From NCBI RefSeq assembly GCF_002968575.1, contig NZ_PVBM01000024.1, forward strand, positions 30,719 through 94,718: a stretch of DNA of 64,000 nucleotides, written 5' to 3'. Source of the DNA: Neorhizobium huautlense. GTDB lineage: Bacteria; Pseudomonadota; Alphaproteobacteria; Rhizobiales; Rhizobiaceae. The notes below the pieces were generated by a model. The model did no database searches. It was not told the DNA's origin and worked only from the letters and a program-made list of their open reading frames with translations. Made by a program: the position numbers and the translations under genes. This document shows positions 50,190 through 58,897 of this stretch, in pieces. How positions within the stretch are numbered: the first letter of the stretch is position 1; each line of letters starts with the position of its first letter.

Positions 50190-50759
50190 ATGAACGCTGC
50201 AAACACCCGGCAGCATATCGTGGAGGCCGCAGACCAGCTCTTCTACGAGCATGGTTTCGAGGCCACGTCCTTTGCCCACATAGCGGAGGCGGTGCAGCTT
50301 TCGCGCGGAAACTTCTATTATCACTTCAAGAGCAAGGACGAGATTCTGGATGCAGTGATTGCCAGGCGGCTTTCAAATACTGCAGCGATGCTCGACGCCT
50401 GGGAAGCCGAGAGCCCCACCCCTGCCGAGCGCATCCGGAGCTTCATCCATATCCTCATCACGAACCAGACGAAGATCATGGCCTATGGCTGCCCAGTCGG
50501 CACTCTCTGCAATGAACTCGCCAAGCTCGATCACGTTGCGCAAACCGATGCAAGCAAGCTCTTCACGCTGTTCCGCGACTGGTTGGCGCGTCAGTTCGAA
50601 GCCATGGGTCGGGGTGCCTATGCCGATGCGCTCGCCATGCATCTCCTGATGCGCAGCCAAGGCGTTGCGGCGCTCGCCACCGCATTTCGAGACGAAGCCT
50701 TCATCCGCCGGGAGGTGGATGACATGTGCCAGTGGCTGCAGAGCCAGCAGCCTTGCTGA
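50190..50759 (+). CDS. TetR-family transcriptional regulator
   Basis: A 189-aa TetR protein. The HTH region is TRQHIVEAADQLFYEHGFEA, then FAHIAEAVQLSRGNFYYHFK. The C-terminal ligand domain contains GCPVGTLCNELAKLDHVAQ, typical of the YxaF/LmrA branch. It is followed 53 bases later by a YciI-like gene on the same strand and preceded by a clear operator cluster. Confidence 0.93.
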   Translation: MNAANTRQHIVEAADQLFYEHGFEATSFAHIAEAVQLSRGNFYYHFKSKDEILDAVIARRLSNTAAMLDAWEAESPTPAERIRSFIHILITNQTKIMAYGCPVGTLCNELAKLDHVAQTDASKLFTLFRDWLARQFEAMGRGAYADALAMHLLMRSQGVAALATAFRDEAFIRREVDDMCQWLQSQQPC

Positions 50760-50812
50760 TCAACCCGTTTCCAACCGCTTCCTGACATCCGGCCTGAAGG
50801 AGGGCCTGTCCC

Positions 50813-51100
50813 ATGTTCGTCGTCACGCTCCGATTTTCCACCAACAAGTCCCAGGCCCCGCAATTCATGGAGGCCCACAATGCCTGGATCAAACAGGGAT
50901 TCGAAGACGGCATCTTTTTGCTGACGGGCAGCGTTCTGCCGGGAATCGGCGGCGTGGTCCTGGCCCACAACCTCTCGCGCGCCGAACTGGAGGCGCGCGT
51001 TAAGGCAGACCCGTTCGTCAAAGAGGGCGTCGTGACTGCCGATATCCTGGAAATCGCTCCAGGACGCACGGACGACCGTCTGGCATTCCTGAAGGCGTGA
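50813..51100 (+). CDS. YciI-like protein
   Basis: A 95-aa dimeric alpha/beta-barrel protein of the YciI family. It shows the acidic/His pattern of the fold (EAHNAWIKQGFEDGIFLLTG; VKADPFVKEGVVTADILEI with the DPF motif). GAAGGAGGG lies just before the ATG. Some YciI proteins have chlorohydrolase-like or muconolactone-isomerase-like roles; here it is probably part of the TetR regulon. Confidence 0.88.
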   Translation: MFVVTLRFSTNKSQAPQFMEAHNAWIKQGFEDGIFLLTGSVLPGIGGVVLAHNLSRAELEARVKADPFVKEGVVTADILEIAPGRTDDRLAFLKA

Positions 51101-51137
51101 ACCACCGCCACACCCCGATCGGAGACCGGCACGGACT

Positions 51138-52118
51138 TTACGCCTCTGACTGGACCGCCGTGTCCTCACCCTGCCAGCTGCCGGTCGCCAATGCAAAGGG
51201 CGACCATTCCTCCAGCTCGTAGCGGATGGGCAGGGCGTCGGCCCGCCAGACGACCCTGCGCGGGCGGAACCGCCAATAGCGTTCGGCACCTTCAAGCGGA
51301 CGGCCTTCCGGATGATCGAAAAGCAGCTCCGCATCGCCGGTCATCTGCAGCAGATTGCCCGTGGAAAAGTCCACAAAGACAAGCCCTGCACGCGGATTGA
51401 TCGCGATATTGCCGAGCGTGTTGAAGAAGCGATTGCCGACGAAATCGGGTATCGTCAGCCAGCCGTCGTCGCCCACATGCACGAAGCCCGACCGGCCGCC
51501 GCGATGGGAGACGTCGACCTGACGCCCGCCCGGAAGGTCGGCATAGGTCGCGACGAAAAATGTGTCGGCCTGCCGCACCAGGGCCAGTGCGGCTCCTTCG
51601 AACGTGGAGCTTTCTCGCGGGGGCACAGCGGAAGGCTTTTCCGGTTCTCGCACGAACCTGACCTGCCGAAGCTGGATGTATTTCGGGCAATTGCCGAAAC
51701 TCTGCTGTACAGAAAGATCGAAGCCGCCAGTATGTCGGTGCAATGTGCCGTTCAGCCGGTTGCGGCGCCGGGTGCCGAGATCGATGCCAAGAAGCGCGAG
51801 AGACGCGCCATCATCCATTCCGGTCTCCGCTGGATCGGCAAACTCCCTTTCCAGCTCAACCGAAAGCCTCTCGGAATCCGGCGCCTGGAGAAACCCTGGC
51901 AGGCCGGCCCGAAGGGTCGCCCAGACATCACCGCCCGGATCCACGGCTCCCAGGACCACCATCGGCAGCAGTGGATAGAACTCCCGATGCTGATCGATCA
52001 GGTGGTCGCGCACCACACGGCGCCCGATCTCGTCCATCCGCGCGTCCACGCCGTACCGCGCCTGGAGAGCAATTTCGCCGGGATGCCATGGCGATGGAGG
52101 CAGGATCGGGCTATCCAT
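51138..52118 (-). CDS. Pyridoxamine 5'-phosphate oxidase-family flavin-binding protein
   Basis: A 326-aa COG3576-like protein with a split-barrel FMN-binding region (VRQADTFFVATYADLPGGRQ; FVHVGDDGWLTIPDFVGNRF; NPRAGLVFVDFSTGNLLQMT). A second split-barrel-like half occurs in the N-terminal part. The start follows the GST stop by 10 bases, so the two are an operon. Possible role: reduction of an F420- or FMN-dependent substrate or heme handling; unproven. Confidence 0.88.
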   Translation of the reverse strand: MDSPILPPSPWHPGEIALQARYGVDARMDEIGRRVVRDHLIDQHREFYPLLPMVVLGAVDPGGDVWATLRAGLPGFLQAPDSERLSVELEREFADPAETGMDDGASLALLGIDLGTRRRNRLNGTLHRHTGGFDLSVQQSFGNCPKYIQLRQVRFVREPEKPSAVPPRESSTFEGAALALVRQADTFFVATYADLPGGRQVDVSHRGGRSGFVHVGDDGWLTIPDFVGNRFFNTLGNIAINPRAGLVFVDFSTGNLLQMTGDAELLFDHPEGRPLEGAERYWRFRPRRVVWRADALPIRYELEEWSPFALATGSWQGEDTAVQSEA

Positions 52119-52128
52119 GACTTACTCC

Positions 52129-52740
52129 TCAGGCTGCAAGGCCGACCGGCGTCTTCTGGAAATCGACAAAGCCCGGAAGAGCCTCGACTCGGCTGAGCCA
52201 GGCGCGGATGTTCGAATAGTCGGCAAGATCCACGTCTCCTTCCGGCGCCCGCGCCACGTAGCTGTAGAGAGCGACGTCGGCGATCGTCGGAGCTTCGGAG
52301 GCGATCCAGCGTCGGCCGTCGAGAGCGGCATCGATGAGCGCCAGGATGGCATGCGAGCGGGGAATGACCTCTTCGGCGCGGTAAGGCGCCTTGAAAACGT
52401 TGATGAGCCGCGCCTGAGCCGGTCCATGGGCGATCTGGCCAGCAGCGACCGACAGCCACCGTTGAACCTCGGCGGCACCCTTGGCGTCCTCGGGAAGCCA
52501 GTCGCTCCGTCCGGCCTTCTTTGCGAGATAGATGAGGATCGCATTGGAATCGCAGACGATCGTGCCGTCGTCGTCGAGCACCGGAACCTGGCCGAATGGG
52601 TTCAGCTTGAGGAAGTCGGCCTGCTTGTGCTCCCCTTTCGAAAGATCCACGAAGACCAGTTCGTGATCGATGCCGAGCAGCGACAGAAAGAGCCGGGCGC
52701 GATGCGCGTGGCCCGATAGCGGATGGTGATAGAGCTTCAT
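52129..52740 (-). CDS. Glutathione S-transferase
   Basis: A 203-aa GST. The thioredoxin-like N-terminal domain begins MKLYHHPLSGHAHRARLFLS, with the usual cis-Pro block PFGQVPVLDDDGTIVCDSNA, and the helical C-terminal domain follows. It is divergent from a LysR regulator and upstream of a flavoprotein gene on the same strand, a common detoxification arrangement. Confidence 0.94.
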   Translation of the reverse strand: MKLYHHPLSGHAHRARLFLSLLGIDHELVFVDLSKGEHKQADFLKLNPFGQVPVLDDDGTIVCDSNAILIYLAKKAGRSDWLPEDAKGAAEVQRWLSVAAGQIAHGPAQARLINVFKAPYRAEEVIPRSHAILALIDAALDGRRWIASEAPTIADVALYSYVARAPEGDVDLADYSNIRAWLSRVEALPGFVDFQKTPVGLAA

Positions 52741-52855
52741 GTCAGCCTCCTGATTGCAATGACGCCGTCATGATGATTGTTAATCCTGATGATAGTAAGA
52801 TAGAAATCGCAAACTGAACCATTCCGAAAACTGAAATAATTACGGCGGAGGCAGC

Positions 52856-53764
52856 ATGGACCGGTGGCAGGCGATGCGGGTGTTCGTGCAGGTTGTGGAT
52901 AGCGGCGGTTTTGCCCCGGCTGCCAAGCTCCTGCATATGAGCCCTCCTTCGGTGACGCGGGCTGTCGCCGGGCTTGAAGATTTGATCGGCACGCGTCTTC
53001 TCGTCCGCACGACCCGTTCGTTGAAGCTGACGGCGGCGGGCGAAGGTTATGTCGCAGATTGCCGCCGTATCCTGTCGGAGGTCGCGGAAGCGGAAGCCAA
53101 TGCCGCGGGCAGTTTTACGCAGCCGGCCGGCTTGCTCACCGTCACCGCGCCTGCACTTTTCGGCCGCATCCATGTGCTGCCGGTGATCCTGGATTTCCTG
53201 GACCGTTATCCCGCCATGCAGGTGAAGACCGTTTTCGTGGACCGGGTCACCAATCTCGTGGAAGAGGGCCTGGACGTGGCCATCCGCATAGCCACCCTGC
53301 CAGCCTCCGGGCTGATCGCCCGCCGCATCGGCTCGATCAGGCAAGTGCTCTGCGGCTCGCCGGACTATTTCAGCCGGCATGGCGAGCCGGAGAAGCCGGA
53401 AGATCTGGCGAGCCACGCGATCATCGGGCGCGACGGGCTGTTCGGGCACTCGGAATGGCTCTTCGGCAAGGACAGCGGCATGCGCGTGCCGGTAAGCTCC
53501 AGGCTCATCTGCAACACCAACGACGCGGCGATCGCCGCTGCCGTGGCGGGCTTCGGCTTGTCCCGGTTCCAGTCCTACCAGGTCGCACCTGAAATCGAAG
53601 CAGGGCGCCTCAGGATCGTGCTTGCGCAATACGAGCGCGAACCGGTGCCGATCCATATCGTCCATGCGGAGGGACGAATGGTCTCCGCCCGCGTGCGGGC
53701 CTTCGTCGACTTCGCCGTCGAACACTTTCGACGGCAGGCCGGCATGGATGCGGGAGCCGCGTGA
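52856..53764 (+). CDS. LysR-family transcriptional regulator
   Basis: A 302-aa LTTR. HTH: DRWQAMRVFVQVVDSGGFAP, then KLLHMSPPSVTRAVAGLEDL. It is divergent from gst with a 115-base gap and probably controls the gst-flavoprotein operon. It resembles the other two LysR proteins in this window but belongs to a separate unit. Confidence 0.93.
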   Translation: MDRWQAMRVFVQVVDSGGFAPAAKLLHMSPPSVTRAVAGLEDLIGTRLLVRTTRSLKLTAAGEGYVADCRRILSEVAEAEANAAGSFTQPAGLLTVTAPALFGRIHVLPVILDFLDRYPAMQVKTVFVDRVTNLVEEGLDVAIRIATLPASGLIARRIGSIRQVLCGSPDYFSRHGEPEKPEDLASHAIIGRDGLFGHSEWLFGKDSGMRVPVSSRLICNTNDAAIAAAVAGFGLSRFQSYQVAPEIEAGRLRIVLAQYEREPVPIHIVHAEGRMVSARVRAFVDFAVEHFRRQAGMDAGAA

Positions 53765-53782
53765 GGCGTGAGGGAGGCTCGC

Positions 53783-54496
53783 TCAGACCTTGACCTTGGC
53801 CGCCGAGACGGTCGCGTCGATATGATCGATCAGCGCATCCGGCAGGCCGAGGCGGCCGGCAAGCAGATCGAGATAGCCGCGTTCGGCGCGGGTATCGGGA
53901 TCGATCGTCACCCGGGTGGCGGTATAGAGTTCGACCTTCTGCTCCTCGGTGCGGGCGGCGGCGATCAGATCGTCCATGTCGACCGGATTGGCGAGCTCCT
54001 GCGCGATGAAGGCTTCGGCCTCGGAACCGAGATCCACCGCATGCACCTTGTCCATGATATTGGCCCGCTCCGCCGCATCGATATGCCCGTCCGCCTTGGC
54101 AGCGGCGATCATGGCGCGCACCAGGGTCAGCGCGAAATCATTGCTGAGCTGCGGCGACTGCGGGCTGAACGGAGAATCGGCCGGCGGCGGCAAAAGCGGG
54201 GTTTCCGTCTGTGGCGCGGGCTGCGGAGCAGTCTGCGGCGACTGGCCGGACTTGTAGTTCTTATAGGCGAGATAACCGAGACCGGCGATCGCCGCGATGC
54301 CGCCGACGGTCGCGACATTGCCGGCGAGGTTGCGGCCGGTCTTCGTGCCGAGGAGTGCGGCAACGATCGCGCCGGTGGCCATCGGATTGTTCTTCGCAAG
54401 CTGGGTCGCCTGCCCTGCCCTGTCTCTCACGCTTCCCGACATGCCGGGTATCTGCGACCCCAGAAATTGATCGAGAAGCTTTTTTGCGTCGAACAT
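53783..54496 (-). CDS. DUF533 / TerB-like membrane-associated protein (YebE-like)
   Basis: A 237-aa protein. The N-terminus has NNPMATGAIVAALLGTKTGR and the hydrophobic segment GNVATVGGIAAIAGLGYLAY, then a Pro-rich linker and a TerB-like helical domain (ALTLVRAMIAAAKADGHIDA). This is the YebE/DUF533 layout of an inner-membrane stress protein. ATG 54496 is preferred to 54502 because GGGAG is 6 bases before it. Confidence 0.88.
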   Translation of the reverse strand: MFDAKKLLDQFLGSQIPGMSGSVRDRAGQATQLAKNNPMATGAIVAALLGTKTGRNLAGNVATVGGIAAIAGLGYLAYKNYKSGQSPQTAPQPAPQTETPLLPPPADSPFSPQSPQLSNDFALTLVRAMIAAAKADGHIDAAERANIMDKVHAVDLGSEAEAFIAQELANPVDMDDLIAAARTEEQKVELYTATRVTIDPDTRAERGYLDLLAGRLGLPDALIDHIDATVSAAKVKV

Positions 54497-54590
54497 CGTC
54501 ATCTCCCGTTGATGGAATATGGTCAGGAGATAGGAAGCATCGTGCCGGATACAAAGAAGATGACGGAAATTTCACCTTCAGCGGCAAGCC

Positions 54591-55241
54591 TTAAGCCTTC
54601 AGCGCCGCCGCTTCGGCAGCGAGCTTGGTGATGCCGGCCCAATCGGCGGCCGCGACGAGCTCCTTCGGCGCGACCCACGAGCCGCCGACGCAGACGACAT
54701 TCGGCAGCGAGAGGTAGTCATTGGCATTTTTCAGCGAAATGCCGCCGGTCGGGCAGAAGAGGGTGCCGGCGAGCGGCGAAGACAACGCCTTCAGGTAAGC
54801 GGCGCCGCCGGCCTGTTCCGCGGGGAAAAATTTCAGGACGTCGTAACCCTTCTCGCGCAACGTCATCACTTCGCTGGCGGTCGCTGCACCCGGCAAGAGC
54901 GGAACTGGAGAATCCTGGGCAGCGGAAAGCACGCCGGGCGTGACACCGGGCGAGACGATGAAGGTAGAGCCCGCCTTCACGGCGGCATCCCAGTCGCGGG
55001 CATTAAGGATGGTGCCGGCGCCGACATTGGCGCCTTCCACCTCGGCGGCGACCGCCTTGACCGCATCGAGGGCGGCCGGTGTGCGCAGGGTGATCTCGAT
55101 CGCTCTGAGGCCGCCGGCGACGAGCGCCCGGGCAAGCCCGACCGCAGACTTCGCATCGTCGACGATCAGCACCGGTACCACCGGCTGCAGTTTCAGGATG
55201 GAAAGCAGCTTTTGTGTCTTGCTTTCGGTCTGGCCGGCCAT
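54591..55241 (-). CDS. eda: 2-dehydro-3-deoxyphosphogluconate (KDPG) aldolase
   Basis: A 216-aa class I aldolase of the Entner-Doudoroff pathway, splitting KDPG to pyruvate and glyceraldehyde-3-phosphate. The catalytic Glu is in GLRAIEITLRT (~49) and the Schiff-base Lys in YDVLKFFPAEQAGG. GTLFCPTGGISLKNANDYL binds phosphate. ATG 55241 follows GCGGAG at a normal distance; 55250 is too close to it. Confidence 0.95.
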   Translation of the reverse strand: MAGQTESKTQKLLSILKLQPVVPVLIVDDAKSAVGLARALVAGGLRAIEITLRTPAALDAVKAVAAEVEGANVGAGTILNARDWDAAVKAGSTFIVSPGVTPGVLSAAQDSPVPLLPGAATASEVMTLREKGYDVLKFFPAEQAGGAAYLKALSSPLAGTLFCPTGGISLKNANDYLSLPNVVCVGGSWVAPKELVAAADWAGITKLAAEAAALKA

Positions 55242-55399
55242 GGCGATCATCTCCGCTAAAACGATTGAAATCTTGTGGTGGGAGATAACGCCCAAGCCTG
55301 TCATTGTCGAGAAAAAATGCCGCATAGTGCCCATGCGGGTTTGCCAAAACACGACTTTGCACTAGGGTTGCAGAAGGTTCCAAACCAAGTCAGGCGCCT

Positions 55400-55897
55400 A
55401 TGGCCAAGGAAATCGAACGCAAGTTTCTGGTGAAAGGCGACGGATGGCGTTCCGAAGTCTCGTCGTCTTCCGATTTCCTGCAGGCCTATATCGCCTCCGG
55501 CGACGATCGCTCGGTACGTATCCGCATAATGGACGGCAAGCGCGCCAAGCTCACCATCAAGATCGGCACGAGCCTGATCGCCCGCGACGAGTTCGAATAC
55601 GAGATCCCGCTTACCGATGCCGAGGAAATGGCGAAAACCGCGATCGGCGTGGTCCTGGAGAAGACCAGACACGAGGTCAAACACGCAGGCTACGTCTGGG
55701 AAGTGGATGTCTACGACGGAGCCTATAAGGGGCTCGTAGTGGCCGAGGTCGAGATGGAGGACGAGAGCGCCCAGCCGGAACTGCCGGACTGGATCGGAAA
55801 AGAGGTTACGGGTGACCGTCGCTATTCCAACCTGGTCATGGCGACCGAAGATCTGAGCGCAGAGCTGTCCGATGCCCTATCGTCTGAAGCCCGCTAA
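55400..55897 (+). CDS. CYTH-domain protein (triphosphate tunnel metalloenzyme family)
   Basis: A 165-aa CYTH protein. The hallmark EIERKFLV (ExExK) is at residues 4-11, with the basic and acidic lining strands RVRIRI-like and VAEVEMEDE farther on. Relatives hydrolyse inorganic triphosphate or make adenylate; most bacterial ones are triphosphatases. It overlaps the CHAD gene by 26 bases. CYTH and CHAD are often linked or fused and tied to polyphosphate. Confidence 0.92.
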   Translation: MAKEIERKFLVKGDGWRSEVSSSSDFLQAYIASGDDRSVRIRIMDGKRAKLTIKIGTSLIARDEFEYEIPLTDAEEMAKTAIGVVLEKTRHEVKHAGYVWEVDVYDGAYKGLVVAEVEMEDESAQPELPDWIGKEVTGDRRYSNLVMATEDLSAELSDALSSEAR

Positions 55898-56852
55898 ACG
55901 CTTCACCGCCGAGTTTTGCGCGGTGGCAGAAAGCCAGCTTGCCCGCGCGATCCAACTGCTGGAAGAACAGCCGGACGGCCCGCACGAGGCGGTGCACGAT
56001 GCTCGCAAACGTTTCAAGCGGGTGCGTGCCCTCTACCGGTTGATCCAGCGCGACCAACCTGAATTTCGCCGGCGGGAAAACGCCCGGATCCGCGACATGG
56101 CTCACACGCTCTCGGCAGTCCGCGACGCGACCGCGCTGGTGGAGACGGTCAATTACCTCGCAGAACATGCGACCTCGGCGGAAGAACTCGCCGCGCTGAC
56201 GGTGGCCTCGAATGCGCTGACGGAACGGCGTGATCGGATCGCTTCCGAAGAACACGACCTCCCCGCCAAGATGGCAGCAGCGATCGCGACCTGCAGGCAG
56301 GCCATTGCCGCACTTGGAGAACTCGACCTCGACGACGACCCCCGCAAGACGGCAAAACGCCTTGCGGCGGCCTGGAGGAGACAGCGGTTGAGGGCGCTTG
56401 CCGCACTTGCCGCCTGCGAGGAACATGCCGACGCCGAAGTCTATCATGAGCTGCGCAAAAGCGGGCAGACCTACTGGATGCACCTGTCGCTGCTCGGCGA
56501 GATCTGGCCTTCGGCAATGCTCGCCAAACAGATGCAGGCAAAGGAACTCGTCGATCTGCTGGGCCACGAGCACGATCTTTCGGTCCTGACCGGGCTGGTC
56601 AATGAAAGTCCCGAGCTTTTCGGCGACAGCGAGACGCTGGCGCTCGTTCTCGGCGCCATCATCGCCCGCCAGCAGGCCTTGCGTCATGAAGCGATCGAAA
56701 AGGCACACGAGGTCTTTGCCGATGGTGCGGAGACCGAAAGCGGCCTGATCCGCCTTCTCTGGGGAAAAGCGGCGACCTCACCGCGAAAGACCAAAAGCCG
56801 CAGGGCGAAAGCCAATGGCAGGGCCGGGAAAGAAACCGCGTTGCGCGGCTAG
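55872..56852 (+). CDS. CHAD-domain protein
   Basis: A 326-aa helical CHAD protein with the conserved His-rich entry (HEAVHDARKRFKRVRALYRL) and a second repeat (VYHELRKSGQTYWMHLSLLG), plus a Lys/Arg/Ala-rich tail (KTKSRRAKANGRAGK). CHAD domains bind polyphosphate. The 26-base overlap with the CYTH gene indicates close coupling. Confidence 0.92.
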   Translation: MPYRLKPAKRFTAEFCAVAESQLARAIQLLEEQPDGPHEAVHDARKRFKRVRALYRLIQRDQPEFRRRENARIRDMAHTLSAVRDATALVETVNYLAEHATSAEELAALTVASNALTERRDRIASEEHDLPAKMAAAIATCRQAIAALGELDLDDDPRKTAKRLAAAWRRQRLRALAALAACEEHADAEVYHELRKSGQTYWMHLSLLGEIWPSAMLAKQMQAKELVDLLGHEHDLSVLTGLVNESPELFGDSETLALVLGAIIARQQALRHEAIEKAHEVFADGAETESGLIRLLWGKAATSPRKTKSRRAKANGRAGKETALRG

Positions 56853-56875
56853 GCGCAAAGCTGTATTTCAGCGCC

Positions 56876-57820
56876 ATGACAGACAATCTCGCTATATCGC
56901 GCCCGGAGACATCCGGCGCCTTTCTCGTAGCCGCGCTTTATCATTTCGCGCGTTTCGACCGCTTTGAGAGTTTCCGCGACCCGCTGCAGGCCTTCTGCGA
57001 CGAGAACGGCATCAAGGGGACGCTGCTTCTTGCCCGCGAAGGAATCAACGGCACCGTTGCCGGCTCCGACGACGCCATTCGGCGCCTGCTCGCCTTTCTC
57101 CGTGCGCAGCCGGAATTTGAAAAGCTGGAGCACAAGGAAAGCCGCGCCTCGAAAATGCCCTTCCTGCGCATGAAGGTGCGGCCGAAAAAGGAAATCGTCA
57201 CGATGGGCGTCGAGGATATCGACCCCAACCGGATCGTCGGCACCTATGTGCAGCCGAAGGACTGGAATGCGCTGATTTCCGACCCGGATACGATCGTCAT
57301 CGACACCCGCAACGACTACGAGACGGCGATCGGCATCTTCAAGGGCGCAATCGATCCGAAGACGAAGACGTTCCGCGAATTTCCCGACTGGGTGAAGAAC
57401 AACGCAGGCCTGCACAACAAGCCGAAGATCGCCATGTACTGCACCGGCGGCATCCGCTGCGAAAAGGCGACGGCCTTCATGAAGGAACAGGGCTTCGACG
57501 AGGTCTATCACCTGAAGGGCGGCATCCTGAAATATCTGGAGGACGTACCCGCGGAGGAAAGTCTCTGGGAAGGCGCCTGCTTCGTCTTCGACGAGCGCGT
57601 CTCCGTTGAGCATGGGCTGAAGGAAGGCAATCACAAGCTCTGCCATGCCTGCCGCAACCCGATCACCGCCGAGGAGATCACCTCGCCCCATTACGAGGAG
57701 GGCGTCTCCTGCTCGCATTGCTACGACAGCCGTACGGACGAAGACCGTGATCGCTACCGGCAACGGCAGCACCAGATCGCGCTCGCCAAGAAGCGCGGCC
57801 AGAAACATATCGGCGGATGA
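56876..57820 (+). CDS. trhO: tRNA uridine 5-oxyacetic-acid pathway hydroxylase TrhO (YceA / UPF0176)
   Basis: A 314-aa protein. An N-terminal acylphosphatase-like part (GTLLLAREGINGTVAGSDDA) is followed by a rhodanese domain with VIDTRNDYETAIGIFKGA and the active loop MYCTGGIRCEKA (Cys ~188). A C-terminal Cys-rich zinc-type segment follows (CHACRNPI, then CSHCYD). It hydroxylates U34 of certain tRNAs using oxygen. It begins 23 bases after the CHAD gene and may share its transcript. Confidence 0.95.
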   Translation: MTDNLAISRPETSGAFLVAALYHFARFDRFESFRDPLQAFCDENGIKGTLLLAREGINGTVAGSDDAIRRLLAFLRAQPEFEKLEHKESRASKMPFLRMKVRPKKEIVTMGVEDIDPNRIVGTYVQPKDWNALISDPDTIVIDTRNDYETAIGIFKGAIDPKTKTFREFPDWVKNNAGLHNKPKIAMYCTGGIRCEKATAFMKEQGFDEVYHLKGGILKYLEDVPAEESLWEGACFVFDERVSVEHGLKEGNHKLCHACRNPITAEEITSPHYEEGVSCSHCYDSRTDEDRDRYRQRQHQIALAKKRGQKHIGG

Positions 57821-57907
57821 AGCAGGCATTATTGCCTTCCGTCATCTGAGGAATGGCAAGGGACCGTACCTTCCGACTGGAGATGGAGCATGCCTGCCGG
57901 AAGGGTA

Positions 57908-57971
57908 GTCCCGAGCTGATTTGCAAGCTCGGGACCATATGCATCTGCTCCGGGGCTCATGCGCCGGAGCA
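57908..57971. terminator. Two hairpins between trhO and the SDR gene
   Basis: GTCCCGAGCT/AGCTCGGGAC (57908-57935) is a perfect 10-bp stem. TGCTCCGG/CCGGAGCA (57946-57971) follows. They lie in the gap between convergent stops. Neither has a strong T-run. Confidence 0.55.
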
Positions 57972-57984
57972 TTGGTTTTCGATG

Positions 57985-58746
57985 TTAGATTCCAAGTCCG
58001 CCGGCGATATTGATCGCCTCGCCGTTGATGTAGCCCGCATGGGGACCGGCGAGGAAGCAGACGGTTTCCGCCACCTCTTCGAGGGTTGCAATGCGACGGA
58101 TCGGATGCATATCAAGGATAGCGTCACGGTTCGGAAGCTCGCCGGCGACGTCGGCAGCCATGTCCGTCGGCATGATCCCCGGCTGGACCACGTTTACCGT
58201 GATATTGCGAGGCCCGAGGTCGCGCGCGATGCCCTTGGCGTATCCGGCCAGCGCCCACTTCGTTCCGGCATAATCGGCGACCCCCGGGAAGAGTACATAA
58301 GAGCCGAGCAGAGAGCCGATGAAGATGATCCGGCCACCGTCGGCCAGTTTGGGCGCTGCGGCACGCGTGTTGGCAATCGTCCCCAGAACATTGACCTGCC
58401 ACTGACGGTTGTATTTCTCTCCGTCAAGCTCCGGATCGTCCACCGTCTGTCCCTGGATCGCAATGCCGGCATTGTTTACGAGGATATCGAGTCTGCCAAA
58501 CTCGGCGAGCACCCTGTCGATCAGCGGCTTCGCGGAAGCAAGGTCAGCTTGGTCGCTCTTTACCGAAATCGCGCGTACGCCCTTCCCCCTCAGCTTCTCC
58601 ACCACAGCTTCTGCCTTATCCGCCGAAGCGGCGTAGCTGATGGCAACGTCTGCTCCGTGGGCGGCAAGCGCTTCCGCGGTCGCAGCGCCAAGGCCCCGGG
58701 AACCGCCGGTCACCAGGGCGACCTTTCCTTTCAATGTATTCGACAT
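57985..58746 (-). CDS. Short-chain dehydrogenase/reductase
   Basis: A 253-aa classical SDR. The cofactor loop is VTGGSRGLGAATAEAL (TGxxxGxG), then LVNNAGIAIQ, the catalytic FIGSLLGSYV Ser region and YAGTKWALAGYAKG (YxxxK). ATG 58746 is placed by homology. It is divergent from a TetR gene with three shared operators, so it is probably the regulated target. The substrate is unknown. Confidence 0.94.
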   Translation of the reverse strand: MSNTLKGKVALVTGGSRGLGAATAEALAAHGADVAISYAASADKAEAVVEKLRGKGVRAISVKSDQADLASAKPLIDRVLAEFGRLDILVNNAGIAIQGQTVDDPELDGEKYNRQWQVNVLGTIANTRAAAPKLADGGRIIFIGSLLGSYVLFPGVADYAGTKWALAGYAKGIARDLGPRNITVNVVQPGIMPTDMAADVAGELPNRDAILDMHPIRRIATLEEVAETVCFLAGPHAGYINGEAINIAGGLGI

Positions 58747-58803
58747 GAGATTCCTTCCTTTGAATATGTCGCGGGTACCTGATGTCTGGTATCCACCATT
58801 AAC

Positions 58804-58876
58804 ATAACGGACGTTACGATAACAGTCGTTATGAAATTTGACATTTGCGGTCAAGGGTTTTAATAACGATCATTAT
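58804..58876. promoter_or_regulatory. Three copies of a 14-bp TetR-type operator
   Basis: ATAACGGACGTTAC (58804-58817), ATAACAGTCGTTAT (58819-58832) and ATAACGATCATTAT (58863-58876) share ATAACNNNCNTTA(T/C), a near-palindrome. The first two are almost adjacent. All lie in the SDR/TetR divergent gap, as expected for autoregulation and SDR repression. Confidence 0.8.
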
Positions 58877-58897
58877 GAAATTAGCTGAGCTAATCTG

